NCBI RefSeq assembly: GCF_036588685.1
Contig: NC_086379.1
Location: 74,617,727 to 74,681,726, forward strand
Length of the DNA: 64,000 nucleotides
Direction of reading: 5' to 3'
Origin: Mytilus trossulus
Taxonomy: Eukaryota > Mollusca > Bivalvia > Mytilida > Mytilidae
The notes below the pieces were generated by a model, which was not told the DNA's origin, did no database searches, and saw only the letters and a program-made list of their open reading frames with translations. The stretch's first letter is position 1. Every line of letters starts with the position of its first letter. The position numbers and the translations under genes were made by a program. Below, one piece after another: positions 21,317 to 32,160 of the stretch.

Positions 21317-21993
21317 GGTAGCACTCCACAGTTAGGTGTGTAGTTTCGCATTTTGACCCCTGTGGATTTTTTAAATATGAGAGCTAGTGTGCAATAAAAT
21401 TCATTTTTAGATAGCTGAGTATTAAAATAGCCTTTGTATTGGGTTTATATGAAAGTCAAGGTTATGTAATGTATGTAATATAGTCTGTTTTCTGTATGAC
21501 AGTCCGTATTTGCATGTCCATACCATACATTGGTCCGGCAATTATTTTAATGTTTTTTTTCCAACTTTTTTTCGCACGAACTTTGTGATTAAATTTTACG
21601 AAAAAATGAGACGAGAGGCACCCATTTTTTATTTGATCATTAGGAAGATTTAAGAAAACAATTTCTAAAAAGGTATCACTCAAAGGCATTGAAATTCTAG
21701 TTTGATCCAAATTTGGGGGGGGGGGGGGGGGGGATATATGACATGTTCATCCCCCTTTTTGCATTATTTTATGATAAAAAAAATGCAGCATGTTGCCATG
21801 GATACACATAAAAGGAATTAATTTTCACCCTTTTAACTTTTGAAAATTGAATCTATGGAAGATACTGATTACATTCATATGCACATGTACAACACAAACA
21901 GTTAGGTTTATGTATTAGAAATCCAGGAATAGGAGATGATAAAACATTTTGGGGCTCATTTTTAATTTTATTTTCTAACTGTGGAGTGCTACC
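21317..21993. mobile_element. Harbinger/Tourist-like non-autonomous element A (677 bp)
   Basis: The inverted ends GGTAGCACTCCACAGTTAG (21317) and CTAACTGTGGAGTGCTACC (ending 21993) are perfect over 19 bases. The element is flanked by TTA on both sides (21314-21316 and 21994-21996), as expected of PIF/Harbinger-type 3-bp TWA target duplications. The interior has no transposase. It shares CAGTTAGG, AGTTTCGCATTTTG and the TTAGAYAGCTGAGT block with element B. Confidence 0.75.
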
Positions 21994-21996
21994 TTA

Positions 21997-22667
21997 GGTA
22001 GCAATACACAGTTAGGAGTTAAGTTTCGCATTTTGGCCCCTGTAAATTTTTCAAATAGGAAAGTTATTGTGTAATAAAATTCATTTTTAGACAGCTGAGT
22101 GCTCATTTAGTCTTCAAAGATGGTTTATTAGCGCATCAAGATTATTGTTCACATGTTTTGTGGGCTGTTTTCTGTTTGACAATCCGTATTTTCATAGCTA
22201 GACCGGCCATCGGTCCAGAAATTAATGTAATGTTTACAAACACTTTTTTTCTACACGAAGTTTTTGACGCAATTTTACCAAAAAATGAGATGAAAGACAT
22301 ACGATTTTCATTGGATTTGCCGAACGATATTTGTACACAGGTTCAGAAAAGGTATTACTTCAAGCGATTGAAATTCTACTTTTATCCAAATTTAGGGGAA
22401 ATATGTGACATCTTTTCCCCCCTTTTTGCAATATTTTAGAACAAATAAATTGAGATTAATGCCATGGATACATCCGAAAGAAATGATATTTTACCATTCT
22501 ATATACTGGATCTAAAATCTATGGAAGATTCTGATTACATACATGTATATGCCCATATATGATACAAACAGTAAGGCAAGTTGACATTGCAAGAAAGCAA
22601 TGAAAAAGGGATGGTAAAATTTATAAGAGCAAATTTTAATATTTTTTCATAACTGTTTATTGCTACC
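21997..22667. mobile_element. Harbinger/Tourist-like non-autonomous element B (671 bp)
   Basis: The ends GGTAGCAATACACAGTTAGG (21997) and, inverted, GGTAGCAATAAACAGTTATG (from 22667) mirror each other. It shares its left TTA with element A and has ATA on the right (22668-22670). The interior is homologous to element A but diverged, so this is a head-to-tail pair of related elements rather than one element with long ends. Confidence 0.75.
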
Positions 22668-22927
22668 ATATCCGTTATACGTCCGTAAACATCCGGTAAA
22701 AGTCCGTTGGTATATTGGTCTATCAGACCTCCAACGGATGTATATAACGGACAAGTAGCGGATAAAACGGATGATGACCGGATGTGAAAAACTTTGGACG
22801 GACGTCCAAGGGGGTGGGGGGGGGGGCAAGGGGTTTAACTTTTATGCTGTTATGGGGCTATTTAATTCTTTGTTATCTGTTATTTTGAAAATATATTTGC
22901 TGTTAGCTGTTATTGTCTTATTCTTTG

Positions 22928-23320
22928 TTAGCTGTTATTGGGATTTTTGTTTTTTTTGTTATCTGTCATTGTGATAATGTATTTGCTGTGAACTGTCATT
23001 GAAAATTGGAATGTAAGAATTTTTTTTTGACAGTCAATATTCGGTATAAATTGAAGATCATTGGCCATTATGGGGTTTACCACTACTAAAATGTTTGTCC
23101 CATATTCAGAGAAGGATTCCACTAGCATATACCCATCATAGAAGTGAGGTCCAGGACAATTCAAGTATATCTTATGATTATCCTTTGTAATGAATTCCAT
23201 ATTTTTATGAATACATATATTCAGAATTTTCTTAATTTTTTGTATGAGAATAATGTTCCTTGTTTCCCGTACGAAAATATTAAATTTAAACAGTTCTTGA
23301 TATGACAAAAAGGAAAACAT
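22928..23320 (-). other. unrecognised 130-codon open frame
   Basis: An open minus-strand frame whose middle part (IYLNCPGPHFYDGYMLVESF at about 23120-23180, then GTNILVVVNPIMANDLQFIP) has protein-like composition. The ends are low-complexity. No splice sites with convincing consensus border it. It lies beside the ACGGA-repeat complex and inside the putative first HECT intron. It may be a captured or decayed gene fragment; I do not recognise it. Confidence 0.25.
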
Positions 23321-23479
23321 TCAATGAATCGAACGTACATGAAACGGAAACGTACCGACAGAACGGATTTTGAGCGTACATTCAACGGACGAGTACCGCA
23401 TAAAACGTGCACCCAACGAAAACGTGCCGGATTAAATGGATTGAACAAGCTAGTCGGAAAATCAAAGGCGGCAATAATA

Positions 23480-24537
23480 ATACATGTTAATCACATAAAC
23501 GTGACAAAAAGTTTCCATGTTTCTGGTTTTAGTTTATTCTTCAAAAATTGCACTAAAGGGTAATGTGAAAAAGGAAGAGGAAAATATTGTCAGAGAAAAA
23601 GCCAATAACACCGCCACACCATGATTTAAAAGTCAAACTAAATACATAATCTGATACCATTAAAAACCCACACTAAGGAGGCATCAACAGGGATGTCCAT
23701 GCCCTCCAGTAGAACCGAATAAACATTCAGGACACTCAAGAAATCTGACACACAGATAAGGCTTTTCAGACGCGAAATTTTCAATTTTTGCATTTATACG
23801 CTTTTATCATCAAACAACACACTTTTAGATTGCTTCATAATTAGATGCATAAGTCAGACAAGATTTTATTTGGAAAGCTTTTATTTTAAATAATCGCTGT
23901 TAAAACAATGTTAGTTTCGATTCAGAATGTCTATCCAGTTATAAACATTTTACTGGATAATTGATTATTTTTCTAAAAATCAATCAAAATCAAAATGTTT
24001 CAGTGACCCTTAGAAGTCAAATCTTCGCAAATACCAAAACTATGGATAAACATACATGAACATGTATCATTAAGTGCAATTTGAAATGTAGCAGACATTT
24101 AATAATATACTATGCAGATAAACTGTCCTTCAAACTTCTTTTACATTTTATCACGATTAGGTAAAGATTGTGTGGTCAGTGCAAAATGAAAGATCTAAAT
24201 AATAAAATAGCAGAGCCTTTCATCGATTTCAACATAGGTTAAGTTGAAAATGGTAAATGCAGTCAGTTGTATTGTTGAGAGAGAGAAATTTGATCCGCAA
24301 CGAAGACCTCCCTGTAATTTGAAAATGAAGAACAGAATACATTGTATTGCTTTTGGAATTTTTGTTCACCGTTCATTTTGAGTCACGGATCGATACCAAA
24401 TATCCCTTTTTTAACCATTTATATAACAAATCTTTAAATTGAACGAGTGAGATCTTATTCCCAATTAGTAATTTTTCATACCATTAGTTTAATCGTAAAA
24501 AAACCAGGAGGACATTTAAATAAAACATAGTACTTAC
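23480..24537 (-). other. gene-free part of the putative first HECT intron
   Basis: A short repeat-like passage (CCACACTAAGGAGGCATC, 23670) is present. Otherwise it is AT-rich without recognisable features. The phase gap between the candidate first exon (24538-24571) and exon 19128-19043 suggests a small exon remains unseen somewhere in 19129-24537. Confidence 0.4.
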
Positions 24538-24571
24538 ATGTTCGTCTAGCTGCTATAAATTCTGGATGCAT
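24538..24571 (-). CDS. candidate first coding exon of the HECT gene
   Basis: On the minus strand an ATG at 24571 opens MHPEFIAARRT and runs into a consensus donor (CAT followed by GTAAGT) at 24537. Orientation and position fit a first coding exon for the HECT ligase, preceded by about 80 bases that could be 5' UTR. However, this exon ends in phase 1 whereas the next recognised exon (19128) needs phase 2. At least one more exon must therefore exist between them, or this exon belongs to something else. Confidence 0.35.
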
Positions 24572-25058
24572 AATGTTATCAACATTGGCTCGGCGCTTCT
24601 ATATAGAACACGGAATCTATGATAACATTTTTAACTACTTTGGTGGCAGATCCATAAACTTGTCATTTCAATTCCTGTTTTGTGTCTGTAAACTAACTTG
24701 ACCGATCGCGTACGCTGGTGACCTTTTTTAATTGTGGTGTTTACAAAATGTATAACACTTTTTATCAGAGGTTTTTCTGTTTTATGCAGCTTATCCAGAA
24801 ACAAATAGCATATGTATAAATGTTATTTGTCACTTTTCGGAGAAAAAACATTGACTTTTTTCAATTTATACATATTTTGTCCAATTACACATATCATTTC
24901 TTTTTGTATTTAATAATAAATCAAATGCTTTGGGTTTCATTCATAAAAAAACCCAATGATAACTAGGAACACAAACATTCTGTACAGTTCAAGACATTTT
25001 TAAAAGAAAGTTCAACTAATGTGAAAATGGTGGTAATGTACTTCCTGGGTCCATAAAA

Positions 25059-25362
25059 AGATAGTACACTGTACAAACTTGTCTGTACAGAGTACTATCT
25101 TTTTACCCGGAAGTAAAACACGAGATAGTACACTGTACCAACTTTCTGTACAGAGTACTATCTTTTTACCCGGAAGTAAAACAACAAGATAGTACGATGT
25201 ACCAACTTTCTGTACAGAGTACTATCTTTTAATAAGGAAGTAAAACAACAAGATAGTACTTTGTACCCAACTTTCTGTACATAGTACTATCTTTTAACCA
25301 GGAAGTAAAACAACAAGAAAGTACTATGTACAAACTTTCTGTACAGTACTATATAAAGTTTA
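25059..25362. repeat. five tandem copies of a 64-bp palindromic unit
   Basis: Units start at 25059, 25123, 25187, 25251 and 25316. Each contains AGATAGTACNNTGTAC, a short spacer CAACTTTCT, then GTACAGAGTACTATCT, so every unit can fold into its own hairpin. Units are joined by ACCCGGAAGTAAAACAACA-type linkers. Divergence between units is concentrated in paired changes and the linkers. There is no coding potential. Confidence 0.9.
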
Positions 25363-27489
25363 AATAGTATTTTTGTCGGCTTACTTCGGCCATCGTACTA
25401 CACAGTAACTATCGAACAAAATGAAAGTATTTGCTATTTAAAAAAATATTCAACTATATACACACTATATTTTTTTTTTATTGTTATTGCTTCAGACATT
25501 CTATATCTAAGGAAGCAGCAAATGTTTCACTGATCTCGTTTACCAAACACATACATGTTGATAATATGTCATTCGCTACATAATACATTATCTGAAAAAA
25601 AACAAAATGGCTTCCTGGCATAACTTTCACTGAAATGAATTTGTTTTCCTCATTTATATCAGCTCCTGTCAGTGTTAAATGAGAAAACCTGTTGTTGCAG
25701 TGAGTGAAACGGTCGGAGGTAGATATCGGTTAAACTCTTCAAAGTAAAATGGGTTCTCCGTAACCACGTCATGTAGACATTATCCATTAAATGTTAATTC
25801 TGCAGCACACACAAATCATTCACAACGCTGCATCTTTTTTGATACTTGATCTCCGTGAAAACTTGTGCTCGAGTTAACATTGCGTTTTATATTGCATAGT
25901 TACTGCCTACGAAATGAAAGCATTGCTTTGATGTGTAATATGAACAAAGTTGCTGATAACTTTGTCAGTTCCAATGGTATTGCACTTCCTAACATCTCTC
26001 AGCTTATGGCATAGTATATAAAAAAAAAAACACAAAAATACTGAACTCCGAAGAAAAATTCAAAAGGGAAAATCTGTAATCAAATGGCAAAATCAAAGAG
26101 CTTTTTAAACACATCAATCGAATAGATAACAACTGTCATATTCCTGACTTGGTAATGTACGCATATTTGAACTTTTATTTTTTGAGAAAATATAGATACT
26201 CAATAAATATAATATACAAATTATTTAAGACTTATACACTGAATTGTGTTTTTACAGAAATAATATTATATCCTTCAAATAACTCTGTATACGAAACACA
26301 ATTTACAGGCCTTAATATGCTGTTAAGATATATATTGTAACAAATACCCGACACATATTCAAATAAAAGAAAACAACCAGGAGAAAAATAAAGGGAAATG
26401 ACTGTGTTGCTGTTATATCTTCTATACAGTTCTGCAAAACTTCACTTTTTACGAAAACAGAACACATATGGGTTAACCACAATGCACCAGTATCACTAGC
26501 AGCAATTGCTTTGATATTTTCTTATGTATATATATTGCACTTGAAAGAGAATTATTAGAAACGTTTTATGGTACATTTTCTCGATGAGTTATAGGAACAA
26601 CTGTACACTCGTTTGATGGAGTACTTGTTACTATCACAGAGGTAATCACCTAATACTAAATGATGAAACACGGGGCCACCCTCTGTTACAATATTGATGT
26701 TAATTTGCCAGAATGGAGGCGAATACGTTTTAACAACACATCATAATCTTTTCAATTGCCGGTCATAAAATAAAAAGCTGTAAATTTTAACATAAATCAA
26801 CAGTTTATATCTTAGTGATGCCCTTTGAAGTTTTGAAGTATCCATATTTTTTCTTGATGATTCTTTACTTTTTTCACATATAAAAGTACCATAATATTTC
26901 CATTTAATTTGCACTATAAATCAGTTTAGACATTTATGGGTGCTAAATATTCATATCTCATTGAAAAGAAAATTTTATGGTGGCGACGTTGATAGCAAAG
27001 CAATTTAACTCAAGTTCATTGTCGTCTAAAACGTCTTCTGACATAAATCTTCTACTGGAAGCCCACGATGACAGAATTATTGCACTCGATGTTTTGTGGG
27101 ATGCTTAAAAAATTTTAAGATCTTGATGAGGGTTTTAAATCATTTTGAACACAAAGAGTTTTTAACAAAATTAAATTTGATTGATGTGTATAGTCAACAT
27201 AAATATTGTGCAACGTTTAATGTAGTGCATTTGAAGTAAGGATGTGTGAAAGCATTCAGGTGTACGTCAGTTGATGGGAAGTGTGTTTATCCATGAAGCT
27301 TTGGGAAATCCTTCCAAATTTTGATTTAACATTGCTTGAAAATGCCTCTGAAACGAGCAATATCAAGAGTTTTTTGTCCTTTCTACCATTTTGTTTTGCA
27401 AAATAAAAAGGAAAAATTCTAAAAGCACAGGATTTTTCTCAAGCTACTTATAAACTAAGTCATTAAAGATGTTTGGTTTTGATTTAGAA
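25363..27489. other. gene-free stretch
   Basis: AT-rich. A copy of the AAAATCAAAGAGCTTTTTAA / ATTCCTGACTTGGTA mussel repeat occurs at about 26040-26160. Nothing else was recognised. Confidence 0.45.
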
Positions 27490-28990
27490 TAAAGGTCAAA
27501 AGATAACAGGGGAACATTCAAATTCATAAATTAACTGACAAGGCTATGGCTAATAGAAAAAGATCAACAGACAAACAATAGTACACAAAACACAATATAG
27601 AATAGATTAACACGAACCGCAAAAAAAACCTGGGTTGTTCATGGATTCTTCGGAAGGGTGAGCAGAATCTGCTCTACATGTGGCTCCCCTCGTATATATT
27701 TTGCTATTACCCGGTTATAGGCCCAATTCAGTAGGTCACATTCTGGGAAAAGGAGACAGGATTGTAGTTACGACATTTGGAACATAATCCCCTATCATCT
27801 GTGAAACGGATTTCTTAAACTGTTAACCGACTCGTGATGGTGTCCGTACATCTTACAAGGGATGCTTTCAACTTTACCACTTGGAAGTCTTGGTTAAATA
27901 GCTTCTCTGTGAGCAGAAACCCTCTATCAAGGAAATTAAGATAGAATATACAAGCCCTGAATATCGTATCAATTGGAAGATATATACTCCGTTTTCAGGT
28001 GCTACTGGAACTGTTGCTACATTAAAATTAAAATTAAAAGTTCATAATTGGGAAACTGAAATCATCTTTCAATCGAAAAAGATTACTTTTTTTAAATCGA
28101 CCCATATTGTCAATTTAAAGATGTTAGTCGAGAAATAGGGATACTTAACTGTATCTGTTGTCTAGTCTGTTCTATTCTTTGTCACAACTTCGATGAGAAA
28201 AATACGTTCAAACTTATCATCAAATTTTGAATTATTTAGTGAGAAAACATCACCTATGTATAGCAGAAAGTAAAGTTAAAGGATACTGCTACCTTCTTTT
28301 ATTTCTTTTATAAGAAGTTCCTGTATGAAGTCAGCCTGACATGAATAAAGGAACAAGTCGAAAAGAAGATGGCCACATGGTGTTCCCATGGGAATACCGA
28401 TTTGATTGGTTATTTTAAACAAAAAAAGGTCTTTAAAACGTTACAGAAATCAAGAATCTTGACAATATTACTTTATGGAGAATCTTTTGTTTGACTCAGA
28501 GTGGTTATTAAAAAAATGGAAAGTTTATTCCTCCCTAAGATAAGATACGTGTATTTACATTGGTCATTCTTTTTTTTTGAAACAAAGCAAGACCAACTCT
28601 TTTAAAATGAATTTTAGATTCGGAATAGGAAATACTTGTGTAAATTGTAGAACACCTAAATGTTTTATAACATTGCAAGATGAAAGAGGTTAAGATACAT
28701 TAAAGATCTTTTGTATATATTAGTATCCATATCTGATTCACGCCACCTCTAGAATAGGTAGTTTCACAATAAATTATAATGCAGAACGATTTCCTGTAGA
28801 ATTCTAACAAAGTCAATGATAATTTATCAAATCTACAGATTGATTCAAAATATAATTCCAATGAAACCTGTATTACTTTTTCTGTGTGTGTACCTATTAG
28901 ACTATATCAACTGGACAATAACTTATATAAAAAAAAGAGATTCTCAATGAAATTTCCCGTTAAAATAGAAACCCCAAATGGCAAAACAAA
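27490..28990 (-). pseudogene. decayed reverse-transcriptase retroelement
   Basis: Minus-strand translation around 28405-28320 reads IGIPMGTPCG followed by LLFDLFLYSCQADFIQ. This is the RT palm region of an RT family abundant in mussels and other marine invertebrates. Further on, the active-site motif reads YIGDVFSLNNSKF (about 28262-28225), with the first catalytic Asp of YIDD replaced by Gly. More remnants follow at 28060-27850 (DDFSFPI, FLDRGFLLTEKLFNQ), interrupted by stops and frame changes. The tail at 27490-27790 matches the repeat at 18270-18615. The element is clearly dead. Assignment to a Penelope-like or other non-LTR class is left open. Confidence 0.8.
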
Positions 28991-29040
28991 TGTTTAAGGT
29001 TTGAATACATCTTCAATTTCATATAAACTTGAACCATTTT

Positions 29041-29330
29041 ACTATGCCACTGCTGTTGGACGTTTCGTCCCCGAGGGTATCACCAGCCCAGTAGTCAACA
29101 CTTCGGTGTTGACATAAAAATCAATAATGTTGTAGTTTTTATAAATTTCCTGTTTACAAAACGTAGAATCTTTCAAAATACAAAGGATTTTCTTATCCCA
29201 GGCATAGATTATCTTTGCCGTATTTGGCAAATTTTTTTGGAATTTTAGATCCTCAATGCTCTTCAACTTTGTATTTGTTTGGCTTCATAAATAATTTGAC
29301 ATGAACGTCACTGATGAGTCTTATGTAGAG
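29041..29330 (-). repeat. dispersed GGACGTTTCGTCC repeat, single copy
   Basis: The minus strand carries the same unit as the array at 35213-36079, with an open frame (29042-29266) reading SIEDLKFQKNLPNTAKIIYA and ending in TTGLVIPSGTKRP. Frame and length are preserved between this copy and the best copy of the array. Confidence 0.8.
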
Positions 29331-31680
29331 TCTTAATTATAATCCTAATAACTTTGATAACTAATGCCTACAATATATTAGACGAAACGACAAACTACAG
29401 TTCAAAAAAATATAAAACAAACCTTTGAGTTTCACAAACAAAAATCAATTGTTATTTCAGATGCTTCGATGGAAAGAGACGCTTGAATGTTAAAACTGGA
29501 TTGTTGCTTGTTAAAAATGAAAAATTGACAATAGGAAAATTGAACTTATCTCTTTCGTATAGAAGTTCAGTTATCAACGGAATTGAGTATGTAATGAGTG
29601 GTGTAATTGAAAACTTTGAAATGTTGAATAACTAGTCTATATATGTTATTTTATTTACTTTAAAATCAATGAAATAGATGCGGTCAACAAAACTTGGATA
29701 ACTACCTGATGTAGTATAGTATACGTACCGTTATCAAATTATGTGTATTTCATTTCAAAGAAAAGTATAAGATTTAAATACAAAACATAAGTATTTCAAG
29801 TTGTTTTCTATTCATTTGATGTGTTTGGGCTTTTGATTTTGTCAATTGATTAGGGATTTTCTGTTTTTGATTTTTCATCAGAGGTCAGTATGTTTGTGAT
29901 TTGCTTTTTTCGAGTCTAACAATGCTTTACAATTTCAAAACATATTCGTCCCTAGTTCAAAGAATCAGTACATATTTTAAGGTATGGAATAAATTAACTA
30001 TATAATATTTCAGGTATCTATTTAACACCATGCATTATAGTTTGATGCAAAATATACGTTTAAACTACGTAGCTATAATTTTCATGGAAAATGTGCATGA
30101 GATGTTTGAAATTAGAATTAATTCGATGCGTTTGTGTTTCCTCTATGAGTAGTAATTAGGACTGACTCAACCATATGTCTTCATTATTAGATCCAAAGCA
30201 TTAACCTATTATAATTTTGTTTTTGGAAATTGTTTGATGCATAGCCAATTCCCAAAAAAGACCCTGCAAATATAGGACAAACGCGCACGCTAAAAACAAA
30301 GAAACGAGAAACTTAAGTGAGAGTTAAGCACTCATCGTGATAAATAAACGTACGGATGTCATAAAAACAAATCCAAAATAAATAGTCATAACGAAAAATA
30401 TTACATAGATAGATATAAATATATTTAGAATTAAGAAACTAACAAAAAGACTACTTGTGGACCGAATAATGATGATAAACTCATTTCGTACATTGAACAC
30501 ACCGCGATGTGCAAATTTATATTTACAATGGGAAAGTTCGTTCACAAAATAGAATAAAAAGAATGCTAGATAATTGAGGAAGTTGAAAACATGTATGTTG
30601 GAGACTTAACTATAAATAAACTTTACTTTTATAAATTGTTATTTGGATGGAGAGTTGTCTCATTGGTACTCACACCACATCTTCCTATATCTATTTTAAA
30701 GCACCACCTGCGATTGTCACGGGTTTCGCAAGATGGCATCAACTAACATCACATTGTTACTTTGTATATACATGTATATAAGTTTCGTTGAACATATACT
30801 TGATTCCTTTTCTAGAGGTCAAACAAATGAATCTCTTTTTGTGACAACGGATGACAGTGTTGTCACCTGACGACTGACAAGGTGTGAATAAATGCCTCAG
30901 ACTGATGAAGATTATGTATTGGAATGACAGAATAACTAATGGTATTGTCAGACATAATGTCATCGAAACGTGCTGGAACCTCACACGAAAATGGCTATAA
31001 CTACATTAGTGGAATGTTAATTTCCCATCTAAAGACACTGTCCATGGATTTATGGGCTTGTTGTAGTAACTTTATATATTTGCTAAATATAGCATGTTAA
31101 TGCCATACTTTTATTTGTTTTAAAGAACCATGGTCGATATCAATGAATCATATATCATAGATTGTATAAGCGTTTCATTTTAACTACCATACTTTTCCTC
31201 GTGGGTATGAAGGATTCCTTTCATATTCAATTTCAAAGGCATTTTGGTTGAGGACATGACTTTGATTTTGTCAACTAAGTCTAGCATTAACTATCGTCTT
31301 TATATCTTTTAACGGTTATTTTCGGGTATATATAAGTAACAATAAGGTGTGACTGATGCTTAGGAGCGTACTTTTTAACACTTTTATAACGATACATATT
31401 ATTCAGCTTAGAAAATGGTAAAACAAAAATAGAACTCAAAGGGGCTTTGCAAATGCATTTCTATATGTAGAAAACTATGGATGAACCCTGTTGTGTTAGT
31501 TAACTGAACCTCCCATTTGAATGAGACTAAAATTAAAACTAATCTCTACGATTGATGATATCAATTTTCCTTTTGTGGACTTTCTGTTTTATGTAGTATT
31601 CATATAGAATTTATTTATCCTGTTGATGCGACATTCCAGACTTGTGTTTCCTATTAAGATCTCATTGAAAGAGGTTTTTG
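29331..31680. other. gene-free stretch with one repeat copy
   Basis: A reverse-orientation copy of the GCCAATGAGACAACT family lies at about 30640-30700 (GAGAGTTGTCTCATTGG). Short frames (30324-30545, 30757-30984) look non-coding. Nothing else was recognised. Confidence 0.45.
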
Positions 31681-31689
31681 CTTACTTCA

Positions 31690-32160
31690 AAACTCATCAA
31701 AGATACTAGACGCGCATTTCGTCTACAAAAGACTTTCATATGCATCAGTGACGCTTGAATAAAAAACATGAAAGGCCTAATAAAGTACGAAAATTGATGA
31801 AATATAATTATAATAATGAATTCATCATATGCGAACCGCAGGCACTTAATTCTTATTTCGAGGAAAATTCAAAACAGAAAGTCCCTTATCAAAGTGACAA
31901 CTTCAAAGCTCAAACATATCAAACGAATGGATAACAACTGTCTCATTCCTGAATTGGTACAGGTATTTTCTTATGTAGAAAATGATGAATTAAACCTAGC
32001 TGAACATATCGCTTGTATGACAGTTTTCAATACAAATTCCATTATATTGACAGCGATGTGTGAACAAAACACACAGATATAATAGGTAAAAGTGTCAAAA
32101 ATAGGGGAACAGCATTCAACAATGTGTTATAATCTTATTCACTGTAAAAACAAATAAATA
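31690..32160 (+). repeat. mussel dispersed repeat with GACGCGCATTTCGTC block
   Basis: It begins with ACGCGCATTTCGTCTAC and CATCAGTGACGCTTGAA, then AATTCAAAACAGAAAGTCCC, TGGATAACAACTGTCTCATT and ATAATAGGTAAAAGTGTC. Partial copies occur at 26040-26160 and inverted at 46640-46830. A 56-base segment (ATTCATCATATGCGAACCGC) at 31801-31856 recurs at 33825-33880. The 88-codon frame 31816-32082 lies wholly within the repeat and is not counted as a gene. Confidence 0.7.

Larger units (their letters stand above)
20575..23480. mobile_element. degenerate ACGGA-repeat foldback complex with nested insertions
   Basis: Many copies of AACGGA / TCCGTT in opposite orientations occur at 20590-20960, 21240-21310, 22670-22810 and 23320-23450. 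Segments such as GAAACGGAAACGTACC (20745 and 23341) and CAAGTACCGCATAAAA or CGAGTACCGCATAAAA (20910 and 23389) are shared. TTTCACATCCGGTCATCATC (21289) is inverted at 22773-22792. Two Tourist-like elements split the copy at 21317-22667. It looks like two or more overlapping non-autonomous elements. Outer ends could not be fixed. G runs occur at 21715-21733 and 22809-22826. Confidence 0.6.

Noticed and set aside
25059..25362. repeat-spacer array resembling CRISPR
   Set aside because: Eukaryotic context, units are whole tandem repeats with similar linkers, no cas genes and no unique spacers.
31816..32082. 88-codon frame as a gene
   Set aside because: It lies entirely within a dispersed repeat that also occurs at 26040 and 46640 with broken frames.
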